Source: Acidobacteriota bacterium (lineage in GTDB: Bacteria > Acidobacteriota > Vicinamibacteria > Vicinamibacterales > 2-12-FULL-66-21). From it: a stretch of DNA of 5,229 nucleotides. Below the pieces are notes generated by a model. It made no database searches. It was not told where the DNA came from and saw nothing but the letters and a program-made list of their open reading frames with translations. The DNA is taken from assembly GCA_013362195.1 (NCBI GenBank), contig JABFWM010000318.1, forward strand, positions 1 through 5,229, given 5' to 3'. Within the stretch, counting starts at the first letter, position 1, and each line of letters begins with the position of its first letter. The translations under genes were made by a program, and so were the position numbers. Positions 1-5,229 of this stretch are shown one piece after another.

Positions 1-145
1 CTCGGCATGGGCGGCGCGGTCACGGTCATCTGCCGCCTGCTCCGCATCGTCGTCCTCGATCCCTTCCCTTATTCGCGCTCGGTTCGGGATGGTCAACGTC
101 GTGGTGCTCGATGCATCTGCTTCGGATGACGCCAGACGCCAACAG

Positions 146-190
146 TTGACAGCCTCTCCCTGCAGGAGGCAAACTTTCCGCTCTCATAGT
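146..190 (+). promoter_or_regulatory. Possible promoter of padR
   Basis: A perfect TTGACA hexamer lies at 146-151. No good -10 box follows at 17 bp (GCAAAC at 169-174). The best -10-like hexamer nearby is CATAGT at 185-190 (4 of 6 matches to TATAAT), but it lacks a good -35 at the usual distance. The position, 20-70 bp before the regulator's start codon, is right for a promoter. The exact elements are uncertain, and Acidobacteriota promoters need not follow the E. coli consensus. Confidence 0.35.
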
Positions 191-199
191 TCGTCTATG
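185..199. promoter_or_regulatory. Inverted repeat CATAG-N5-CTATG, candidate PadR operator
   Basis: A perfect 5-bp inverted repeat (CATAG at 185-189, CTATG at 195-199, spacer TTCGT) sits 13 bp before the PadR start codon. PadR regulators typically bind short dyads in their own promoters and autorepress. The site would overlap the transcription start or a -10 element, as expected for a repressor. The assignment rests on position and symmetry only; the sequence differs from the classical ATGT-N8-ACAT PadR box. Confidence 0.45.
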
Positions 200-212
200 C
201 AAAGAGACCCTG

Positions 213-557
213 ATGAAAGAAGCGAAGACGAAGGGCAAGAACGAGCTGCTTCCGGGCACGCTCGAGATGCTGATTCTGAAGACGCTGTCGATCGCGTCGA
301 TGCACGGCTACGGCATTGCGCAGCACCTCCAGATGGTCTCGGCGGACGTGCTGACGATTGAAGAGGGGTCGCTGTATCCGGCGCTGCAGCGGATGCTCGT
401 CAAGAGATGGGTGATCGCCGAGTGGAAGACGTCGGCGAACAACCGGCGAGCCCGGTTCTACACGCTCACCACGGCGGGGAAGAAGCAGCTCGGCGTCGAG
501 GAGTCGCGATTCTCCCAGATGTTCGGCGCGATCATGCGCGTGATGAAGACGACATAA
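213..557 (+). CDS. PadR-family transcriptional regulator (acidobacterial ADOP-associated type)
   Basis: This is a 114-residue winged-helix DNA-binding repressor. The start region 'LLPGTLEMLILKTLS' followed by 'HGYGIAQHLQ' is the characteristic PadR N-terminus. The recognition region and wing are visible in 'EEGSLYPALQRM' (about residues 50-61) and 'RARFYTLTTAGKKQL' (about 80-94). Its length matches the short PadR subfamily that lacks a long C-terminal domain. In Acidobacteriota such genes regularly precede ADOP permeases, as here. The ATG at 213 follows a purine-rich AAAGAG (202-206 region) acting as a modest ribosome binding site. A dyad at 185-199 suggests autoregulation. It probably represses itself and the downstream permease in response to an unknown ligand; that role is inferred from family and position. 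Confidence 0.95.
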   Translation: MKEAKTKGKNELLPGTLEMLILKTLSIASMHGYGIAQHLQMVSADVLTIEEGSLYPALQRMLVKRWVIAEWKTSANNRRARFYTLTTAGKKQLGVEESRFSQMFGAIMRVMKTT

Positions 558-598
558 CCACTCGGAGGGCTTCGCGCCTCGGACCCTAGACGCGCGCC

Positions 599-712
599 CT
601 CGCTCGCCGCGTCGACGGCTCGCTTCCGCTCCGCGGAAGCGACGGCGGACGCACCGAAGCGCGTTCGGCGCCAAGGCGGGCCGCGTGCTCGATCGCGCGC
701 TCGCTCGCCGCG
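599..712. repeat. GC-rich padR-ADOP spacer with a 13-bp direct repeat
   Basis: The 220-bp gap between the regulator stop (557) and the permease start (778) holds no supportable gene. It contains two exact copies of CTCGCTCGCCGCG, at 599-611 and 700-712, both preceded by CGCGCG-type sequence. Together with the hairpin at 620-642 this gives the spacer a repetitive, REP-like look. It could be a small intergenic repeat element or simply low-complexity GC-rich DNA. An open frame runs from 685 into the permease, but its residues are arginine- and alanine-rich and not permease-like before about 778. Confidence 0.4.
620..642. repeat. Strong hairpin between padR and the ADOP gene
   Basis: A perfect 9-bp inverted repeat, TCGCTTCCG (620-628) and CGGAAGCGA (634-642), is separated by a 5-base loop. 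It lies 63 bp after the PadR stop. No T-tract follows, so it is not a typical intrinsic terminator. It could be an mRNA processing or attenuation structure that lowers permease expression relative to the regulator, or the core of a REP-like repeat. Confidence 0.5.
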
Positions 713-765
713 CTGCTTTCAACGCCGGCAGGCGTATGAGATGGGTTCGAGCGTCCTTGACTCCC

Positions 766-773
766 GAGGAGGG
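766..773 (+). promoter_or_regulatory. Ribosome binding site that fixes the ADOP start
   Basis: GAGGAGGG contains a complete AGGAGG core (767-772), with 5 bases between the core and the GTG at 778. The alternative in-frame starts (685 and ATG 736) have no comparable Shine-Dalgarno sequence, so this site argues for the GTG start. Confidence 0.7.
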
Positions 774-777
774 TGGC

Positions 778-3477
778 GTGGGTTCTGTGCTCCGGCGTCT
801 GCTGTTCTATTTCCGGCGGAATCAGTTCGATCGCGATCTGGAAGACGAGCTGCGCTTTCACGAGGACATGAAGGCGCATGCCCTTGCCGACGTCGATGGC
901 ATGAGCGGCGACGACGCGCGGGCGCTCGCGCGTCGGCGGATTGGCAATCGACTGCGGCTGCGCGAACAGTCGCGCGAACCGTGGAGGTTCCCGGCCGTCG
1001 AAACGTTCGCGCAGGACGTGCGTCATGCGCTGCGACTGCTGCGGCGCGATCCGGCGTTCACCTTCACCGCGCTCGTCACGCTGGCGCTCGGCATCGGCCT
1101 CAACACCGCGATCTTCTCCGTCGCCTACGGCGTGCTCTGGCGGCCGCTGCCGTATCCCACTCCCGATCGCCTCATCATCCTCCAGTCAGCGCAGCAGACT
1201 CCGAGGGGCGTCAAGACGTTCTCGACCTGGTCGCCCGTGTCGTACGAGGGGCTGCGCCCGCGCGTCACCGCGCTCGAACAGCTGACCGCCTACTCGTCGA
1301 TCGACGTCCAGCTCACCGGACGCGGCGAGCCGCTGCAGGTGCGCGCGCTCGACGTGAGTCCGAATTTCTTCGACACGCTGGGCGTCACCCCTGCGCGCGG
1401 CCGCGCCTTCTTCACCGGCGCCGCGGCGCCGGACGACGATCGCAGCGCGATCGTCAGCGATCGGCTGTGGCGCACACTGCTCGAGGCCGATCCGGCGATC
1501 GTCGGACGGTCCCTCACCATCGACGGCGTCCCGCGGACCGTCGTCGGCGTGCTGCCGCCGGACTTCAGCTTCAGGCCGGTGGTCCCCCGGCTCGGCGCGC
1601 TGCCGGAAGCGGACATGTTTCTCCTCAATCGCTGGGAAGGGGACACCGGCACGAGCGCGTTTCTCTGGCTGCTGGGCCGCATGAAGCCGGGCGTGACGCG
1701 GGAGCGCGCGGAGGCGGAATTGACGGCGCTGGTGAACGATCCCTCGATCGCGCCCGCCGGCGCCCTCGCGACCGAAGGCGTCATCGCGCCGAACGTCCGC
1801 AGGCTCGCGCGCACGTTCGGCCTGCAGGAGTACGGCACGGAGTCGGTGCGCCCGCTGCTGCTGATCCTGCTCGGGGCGGTGTCGTTCGTGCTGCTCATCG
1901 CCTGCGTCAACGTCGCGAACCTGCAGATGGCGCGCCTCAGCGCGCGCCGCGGCGAACTGTCCGTACGCATGGCGATCGGCGCGGGACGCCGGCGGATCGT
2001 GCGTCAGCTGCTGACGGAGGCGATCGTGTTGTCGGTGCTGGGCGCGTCGCTCGGCGTGATGCTCGCGCAGATCGCGATCGTCGTGACGCTGCCGCTGGTG
2101 CCGCCATTCGTGCTGCCACGCGTCGGCGGCATCGTCATCGACGCGCGGGTGATGGCGTTCTGCCTCGGCTTGTCGATGGTCGCGACGCTGCTGATCGGGC
2201 TCCTGCCGGCGCTGCGCGGCAGCGGCGCCGCGTTTGGCGAAGGCCTCGCGCTGCACGCCGGCGCGGCGCGCACGGCGGGCGACCGCCAGGGCGAGCGGCT
2301 GCGGACGCTGCTGGTCGCCGCGCAGATCGCGATGACGCTCGTCCTCCTGATCGGCGCGGGCCTGCTGATTCACAGCTTCGTGCGCCTCACGTCGGTGTCG
2401 CCCGGCTTCGAGGCGAGCGGGCGGGACGGCGTCGTGCAGATCGTGAAGGTGACGCTGCCCCCGCGCCTCTACGACGACCCCGATCGGATCCATGCGTTCG
2501 CGCGCGGCGTGCTCGATCGCATCCAGTACCTGCCGGGCGTGAAGTCGGCGAGCCTGATCAACTCGGTGCCCTTCGGCATGATGTTCATCCAGAGCGACTT
2601 CGAGATCGAGGGTCAGCCGAAGCCGGCGCCCTTCGTCGGCACCCCGAAGATCGACGCGGGCTATTTCAAGACGATGGGGATTCCGCTGCTGGCGGGACGC
2701 GATGTCACCGCACAGGACACGGCCGACACGCTGAAAGTGGCGATCGTCAGCGAGCGCGTCGCGCGCGAATACTTTCCGGGTGGCCCGGGCGCGGCGCTCG
2801 GCCGGCGCGTCCGCGTGAGCGGTGACCGCGAGTGGCTCACGGTGGTGGGCGTCGTCGCCGACATCCGTCAGAGAGGACTCGATCGGGCCGTGCAGCCCAT
2901 GCTCTACGTGCCGTTTCAACAGGAGCGCGGCGGGTTCGTGCGGTTCGTGGCGTTCGTCGCGCGCACGGCCACACCCGCCGGTGTCGCCGAAGGCATCCGC
3001 GCGGAGATTCGCCGCGCGGCGCCCGATCTGCCGATCGAGAGCACGGTGACGATGGACGAAGCGCTGGCGGCCTCGGTGGCGCAGCCGCGTTTCCGGACGC
3101 TGCTGGTGGCGCTGTTCGCGACGGCCGCGACGCTGATCGCGACGTGCGGCATCTACGGATTGATGGCCTACGCAGTGGCGCAGCGCCGCCGCGAGATCGG
3201 CGTGCGCATGGCGCTCGGCGCCCAACGCCGCGACGTGCTTCGCCTCGTGCTCGCGCGCGCGCTCCGCATCGTCGCCGCCGGCGTGATTGTCGGCCTCGCG
3301 GGGGCCGCCGGCGTGACCCGCGTGCTGCAGACGTTCCTGTTCGGGGTGACGCCGACCGATCCGATCGCGTTCACGATCGTCACGCTGCTGCTGATGGTGG
3401 TGGGGCTGGTGGCGGCATGGCTGCCCGCGCGCGGCGCGACACGGATCGACCCCTGCGCCGCGCTGCGCGCGGAATAG
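778..3477 (+). CDS. ADOP-family permease (acidobacterial duplicated orphan permease; MacB/FtsX type)
   Basis: This is a complete integral membrane protein of about 900 residues from the GTG at 778; an upstream ATG at 736 or start at 685 would add 14 or 31 poorly conserved residues. Domains in order: a cytoplasmic N-terminal prefix ('FDRDLEDELRFHEDMKAH', about residues 16-33); a first transmembrane helix (about 95-120, 'FTALVTLALGIGLNTAIFSV'); a MacB-like periplasmic core; an FtsX permease domain with three helices (about 357-480) and the cytoplasmic motif 'RRGELSVRMAIGAGRRRIVR'; then a fourth linker helix (about 509-533); a second periplasmic core; and a second FtsX domain (about 773-893) with the matching motif 'RRREIGVRMALGAQRRDVLR'. 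The protein ends with the family-typical 'RIDPCAALRAE'. The duplicated architecture and size fit ADOP. The family resembles MacB/LolCE permeases but its genes lack a neighbouring ATPase, as here. Substrate and partner are unknown. It is probably co-expressed with the PadR gene upstream. Confidence 0.95.
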   Translation: MGSVLRRLLFYFRRNQFDRDLEDELRFHEDMKAHALADVDGMSGDDARALARRRIGNRLRLREQSREPWRFPAVETFAQDVRHALRLLRRDPAFTFTALVTLALGIGLNTAIFSVAYGVLWRPLPYPTPDRLIILQSAQQTPRGVKTFSTWSPVSYEGLRPRVTALEQLTAYSSIDVQLTGRGEPLQVRALDVSPNFFDTLGVTPARGRAFFTGAAAPDDDRSAIVSDRLWRTLLEADPAIVGRSLTIDGVPRTVVGVLPPDFSFRPVVPRLGALPEADMFLLNRWEGDTGTSAFLWLLGRMKPGVTRERAEAELTALVNDPSIAPAGALATEGVIAPNVRRLARTFGLQEYGTESVRPLLLILLGAVSFVLLIACVNVANLQMARLSARRGELSVRMAIGAGRRRIVRQLLTEAIVLSVLGASLGVMLAQIAIVVTLPLVPPFVLPRVGGIVIDARVMAFCLGLSMVATLLIGLLPALRGSGAAFGEGLALHAGAARTAGDRQGERLRTLLVAAQIAMTLVLLIGAGLLIHSFVRLTSVSPGFEASGRDGVVQIVKVTLPPRLYDDPDRIHAFARGVLDRIQYLPGVKSASLINSVPFGMMFIQSDFEIEGQPKPAPFVGTPKIDAGYFKTMGIPLLAGRDVTAQDTADTLKVAIVSERVAREYFPGGPGAALGRRVRVSGDREWLTVVGVVADIRQRGLDRAVQPMLYVPFQQERGGFVRFVAFVARTATPAGVAEGIRAEIRRAAPDLPIESTVTMDEALAASVAQPRFRTLLVALFATAATLIATCGIYGLMAYAVAQRRREIGVRMALGAQRRDVLRLVLARALRIVAAGVIVGLAGAAGVTRVLQTFLFGVTPTDPIAFTIVTLLLMVVGLVAAWLPARGATRIDPCAALRAE

Positions 3478-3542
3478 GCGTCAACGACGCGACCCGAGAC
3501 CGTCGGTGCAGGGAAGGGCCACTGATGGGCTGGGCGACGAAC

Positions 3543-3582
3543 CGGCGCAGTGCGTGGGCGTGTCTACTCCGCACGAAGGGCG
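3543..3582. repeat. Left copy of 40-bp direct repeat bracketing the toxin-antitoxin island
   Basis: These 40 bp match 4448-4487 in the same orientation at 37 of 40 positions; the inner 22 bp (3561-3582) are identical. Read on the minus strand the segment carries codons for Ala-Leu-Arg-Ala-Glu and a stop (stop at 3566-3564), the same ending as the second ADOP permease. It is therefore a detached copy of that gene's tail, or the tail of another decayed ADOP gene. It lies 65 bp after the stop of the intact permease and 40 bp beyond the end of the toxin pseudogene. Confidence 0.85.
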
Positions 3583-3621
3583 GCGCCCGACGGCTTGCAC
3601 GGCAAGGTGTGCTGTTTCGGA

Positions 3622-3922
3622 CTACTCAGAATCGCCAGTACGAGCCGTCCAGTAGCCAGGACGTCGCCTGTGATGGGCGACCGCAACGATGAAGACCTCG
3701 TCACGTCGCACCACGTAGAACGCTGTGAAGGGAAACTGTTCGAGAACGATTCGCCGCGTGCTGCTCCGCGGCTGGGTACCGTTCAGGGGCGAGCCGAATG
3801 CGCTGAATGGCCCGAGTCAGTTCTTGCAGGAATCCGGCTGCGGCAAACACGCTCCGCTCTTCGTACCACGCTTGCGCTCGTTCGATTTCCGCAGCCGCGG
3901 CGGGATGGAACCTAACGCGCAT
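3622..3922 (-). pseudogene. RelE/ParE-family toxin, frameshifted
   Basis: The gene starts at ATG 3922, overlapping the antitoxin's last codons by 11 bp. The N-terminal half has the RelE/ParE pattern: 'VRFHPAAAAEIERAQAWYEE', then a helix ending 'IRLAPERYP' (residue 50). After about residue 54 (near 3760) the start frame runs into unrelated sequence and stops at 3701. In another frame from about 3759 the expected C-terminal half appears without interruption: 'TRRIVLEQFPFTAFYVVRRD', then 'EVFIVAVAHHRRRPGYW', ending at a TAG at 3624-3622. This tail has the family's conserved strand and the His-Arg-Arg-Pro-x-Tyr-Trp-like ending. The span is 301 bp, so the repaired protein would be about 100 residues, normal for ParE-like toxins. 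Loss of two bases (CG) from a canonical Glu-His-Gly-Thr-Arg-Arg coding stretch would give exactly the observed sequence. It is either a real inactivating mutation or a sequencing error. Intact relatives inhibit gyrase or cleave mRNA; which applies here is unknown. Confidence 0.88.
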
Positions 3923-4148
3923 TCAGCCGGTCGAGCAACCGCCGGCGCACTTCCTCCCAAGGGACCGTTTCGACGTTGCCGGCGTCGATATCGGCGACGC
4001 GCCGCTTGATCTCGTCGCTCCACGGCTCCTCAACGTCTGGTTCCTGGTCTGCTTCGAGGGACTCGATCAGCAGGCCCGCAAGCGCCGCCCGATCGCGCGC
4101 GGGCAGTTCGGAAGCGTCGCGAAACAGCGCGGTGACATCCTTGGGCAT
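3912..4148 (-). CDS. Type II antitoxin, addiction module component family
   Basis: This 78-residue acidic protein has the layout of the 'putative addiction module component' antitoxins (PF09720/TIGR02574 type). The N-terminal helix is followed by 'LPARDRAALAGLLIESLE' (about residues 15-32), an acidic linker 'DQEPDVEEPWSDEIKRRVAD' (about 34-53), and a C-terminal toxin-wrapping segment with 'VETVPWEEVRRRL'. The reading frame is intact, and the stop at 3914-3912 overlaps the downstream toxin start by 11 bp, a standard translationally coupled antitoxin-first operon. A weak GGAG lies 12 bases before the ATG; a TAAACT box only 6 bases upstream might instead give a leaderless transcript. The partner toxin is frameshifted, so this may be an orphaned antitoxin. 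Family assignment is firm; activity is inferred. Confidence 0.93.
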   Translation of the reverse strand: MPKDVTALFRDASELPARDRAALAGLLIESLEADQEPDVEEPWSDEIKRRVADIDAGNVETVPWEEVRRRLLDRLNAR

Positions 4149-4191
4149 GCACCCAGTTTACTCCGTCGGTCAATCAGCGGGTGGGGTGCAT
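4147..4191 (-). promoter_or_regulatory. Candidate promoter/operator of the toxin-antitoxin operon
   Basis: An 8-bp perfect inverted repeat, ATGCACCC (4147-4154) and GGGTGCAT (4184-4191), flanks the 29 bp before the antitoxin and overlaps its start codon. Between the arms, on the minus strand, is TAAACT (4160-4155), which fits the TANNNT -10 pattern and ends 6 bases before the ATG. No convincing -35 is seen. Toxin-antitoxin complexes usually autorepress by binding dyads at their promoter, so position and symmetry are suggestive, not proof. Confidence 0.3.
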
Positions 4192-4340
4192 TCGCAGGGA
4201 GTCGCAAGCGCGCTCGACGCGATCCGATTGCTCGACGGGCGCGACTCACGACGCCAGGACGGCGAAAAGGTCGGCGAGATATTTCAGATCCGGAGTTGGT
4301 GCAGGACCGTCGATCGCGTCCACCTTCGCTGCCGCCCTGG

Positions 4341-4449
4341 CCGTTACAGCAGGAGCGCGGCGGGTTCGTACGGTTCGTAGCGTTCGTCGCGCAGGGCCAC
4401 GCCCGCGAGTGTTGCCGAAGGTATCCGCGCGGAAATTCGCCGCGCGGCG
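4341..4449 (+). pseudogene. Decayed internal fragment of an ADOP permease gene
   Basis: This stretch aligns base for base with 2911-3021 of the intact permease in the same orientation: 98 of 109 positions match, with one 2-bp deletion near 4393 that breaks the frame. It encodes 'QQERGGFVRFVAFVA' and, after the frame break, the equivalent of 'VAEGIRAEIRRAA', part of the second periplasmic domain. No start, membrane helices or stop belonging to it are present. A weaker, gapped similarity may extend it left to about 4265, where AGGAC...TCGATCG (4303-4317) matches 2874-2885 and a frame reading 'VGEIFQIRS...VDRV' resembles 'VGVVADIRQRGLDRAV'. Its right end runs directly into the 40-bp repeat at 4448. 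It is non-functional debris from a paralogue or a partial duplication. Confidence 0.85.
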
Positions 4450-4487
4450 GCGCGGTGCATGGGTGTGTCTACTCCGCACGAAGGGCG
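4448..4487. repeat. Right copy of 40-bp direct repeat
   Basis: This is the partner of 3543-3582 (37 of 40 identical, same orientation, offset 905 bp). It spans the last codons and stop of the minus-strand ADOP gene (stop at 4471-4469) and the 21 bp beyond, up to the edge of the ADOP fragment. It is the copy still attached to a gene, so it is probably the original and the left copy the derivative. Confidence 0.85.
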
Positions 4488-5229
4488 ATGACCGGGTCGA
4501 CTTGCGCCGCCCGCCGCGCGGGCACCCAGGCGGCGACAAGGGCGGCCGCACTCATCAGCGCCGCGACGGCCGCAAACGTCGCCGGATCGTGCGGGGTTGT
4601 CTCGAACAGGAAGCTGGCAAGGATCCGCGTCTCGTATAGCGCGCCGAGCAACCCCATCGACAATCCCACGAATGCCGGCCACGCCGCATCGCGCACCATC
4701 GCGCGCACGACGTCGCTGGCTCGGGCGCCGAACGCCATCCGGATCCCGATCTCCTGCGTGCGCCGCGCGACCGTATAAGCCGTCATGCTGAAGATCCCGA
4801 CCAGTGTCAGTACCAAGCCGAGCGCGCCCAGCAGACTCAGGAGCAACGTGCGGTGCCGCGGCGTCACGGTCACTTGATCCACGTCTTCGGTACTGAATTG
4901 GACCGATCCGACGAGGACCGTCGGGCCGAGTCCCTGCGCGATTTGCCGCAGCCGCTCGCTCGAAAGCATCGCGGCCATGCGCGGCCGCAACACAATCCTC
5001 ATTGGGCCGGCGCGCTTCGCGTCAGCCTGACCGTACAAATAGTAAAACTCAGGGCGGACATCGTATTCGGGGCCGTGGATTCGCACGTCGCCGACGACGC
5101 CGATAATCCGAGCTGACGGCTGAGCGATCGTCTCGAGCATTCGTCCCACTGGTGAGCCGTTCGCGAAAAACCGTCGTGCGCTTGTTTCGTTGATCAACGC
5201 CACCGGCTCCGCGCCGGTCCGAACGGCCT
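4469..5229 (-). CDS. ADOP-family permease, C-terminal part (cut by window edge)
   Basis: The reading frame stays open to the window's right edge, so only about the last 252 residues are visible; the apparent start at GTG 5203 is an internal Val codon. The visible part opens with 'ALINETSARRFF', the conserved end of the second MacB-like periplasmic domain, then 'IIGVVGDVRIHGPEYDVRPE'. It closes with an FtsX domain: a helix 'LLGALGLVLTLVGIFSMTAY', the cytoplasmic motif 'RRTQEIGIRMAFGARASDVV', two further helices, and the terminal 'AAQVDPVIALRAE'. This matches the C-terminus of ADOP permeases, including the intact one in this window, although the sequences are clearly different paralogues. It is convergent with the first permease. 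Its own regulator, if any, would lie outside the window. Confidence 0.92.
   Translation of the reverse strand, partial: AVRTGAEPVALINETSARRFFANGSPVGRMLETIAQPSARIIGVVGDVRIHGPEYDVRPEFYYLYGQADAKRAGPMRIVLRPRMAAMLSSERLRQIAQGLGPTVLVGSVQFSTEDVDQVTVTPRHRTLLLSLLGALGLVLTLVGIFSMTAYTVARRTQEIGIRMAFGARASDVVRAMVRDAAWPAFVGLSMGLLGALYETRILASFLFETTPHDPATFAAVAALMSAAALVAAWVPARRAAQVDPVIALRAE

Noticed and set aside
1..129. Frame open from the left edge to TGA at 127-129, possible C-terminus of an upstream gene
   Set aside because: Its residues show no recognisable domain, and only 42 codons are visible in GC-rich DNA where open frames are common. It cannot be supported.
685..777. Earlier starts for the permease (685 or ATG 736)
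   Set aside because: The added residues are not family-like and there is no good ribosome binding site; the GTG at 778 has AGGAGG at ideal spacing.
3478..3542. Intrinsic terminator after the first permease
   Set aside because: No stable stem followed by a T-tract is visible in the 65 bp after the stop.
741..3692. Very long open frames in other frames and on the opposite strand over the permease
   Set aside because: They are arginine-, alanine- and histidine-rich without domains, the usual shadows of a high-GC gene. The permease frame has full-length family similarity.
4246..4317. Minus-strand frame ending 'PDLKYLADLFAVLAS', which looks protein-like
   Set aside because: It has no recognisable family and is antisense to the probable extension of the ADOP fragment; upstream it continues through the antisense of that fragment and of the repeat. 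Best treated as chance.
3478..4487. Insertion sequence or transposon between the permeases
   Set aside because: No transposase, terminal inverted repeats or short target duplication was seen. The flanking 40-bp direct repeats derive from permease tails, so recombination fits better.
3807..4778. 323-codon plus-strand frame through the intergenic island
   Set aside because: It runs antisense to the toxin, antitoxin and second permease, and its only recognisable part is the short ADOP fragment at 4341-4390.

Overview
The window is GC-rich DNA, most likely from an Acidobacteriota chromosome, possibly a Vicinamibacteria-like lineage (inference). The main reason is a PadR-family regulator followed by a very large orphan FtsX/MacB-type permease, plus a second such permease. 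This gene pair is the hallmark 'acidobacterial PadR / acidobacterial duplicated orphan permease (ADOP)' arrangement. No ABC ATPase gene is present beside either permease.

Layout: bases 1-212 are upstream DNA with no supportable gene, but they contain a TTGACA hexamer and a perfect CATAG-N5-CTATG inverted repeat just before the regulator. A PadR regulator (213-557, +) is followed by 220 bp of GC-rich spacer with a strong hairpin and a 13-bp direct repeat. Next comes a complete ADOP permease (best start GTG 778, end 3477, +). From 5229 down to 4469 on the minus strand lies the C-terminal part of a second ADOP permease, truncated by the window edge and convergent with the first.

Between the two convergent permeases (3478-4468) is a small accessory island. 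It holds a type II toxin-antitoxin operon on the minus strand. The antitoxin of the 'addiction module component' family (4148-3912) is intact. It overlaps the start of a RelE/ParE toxin gene (3922-3622) that is broken by a frameshift near 3760; the missing C-terminal half reads perfectly in another frame. The island also carries a decayed fragment of an ADOP gene (4341-4449, about 90% identical to 2911-3021 of the intact permease). It is bracketed by a near-perfect 40-bp direct repeat (3543-3582 and 4448-4487, 37/40 identical); the right copy contains the last codons and stop of the second ADOP gene.

Function: PadR probably senses a small molecule and represses itself and the downstream permease, which likely acts in envelope export or as a mechanotransducing permease; the substrate is unknown. 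The toxin-antitoxin remnant looks like a passenger inserted or rearranged between two paralogous permease genes, with recombination among ADOP copies as a plausible cause. I see no CRISPR array, RNA gene, transposase or clearly new system. The most notable signals are the repeat-bracketed island, the frameshifted toxin and the ADOP debris.
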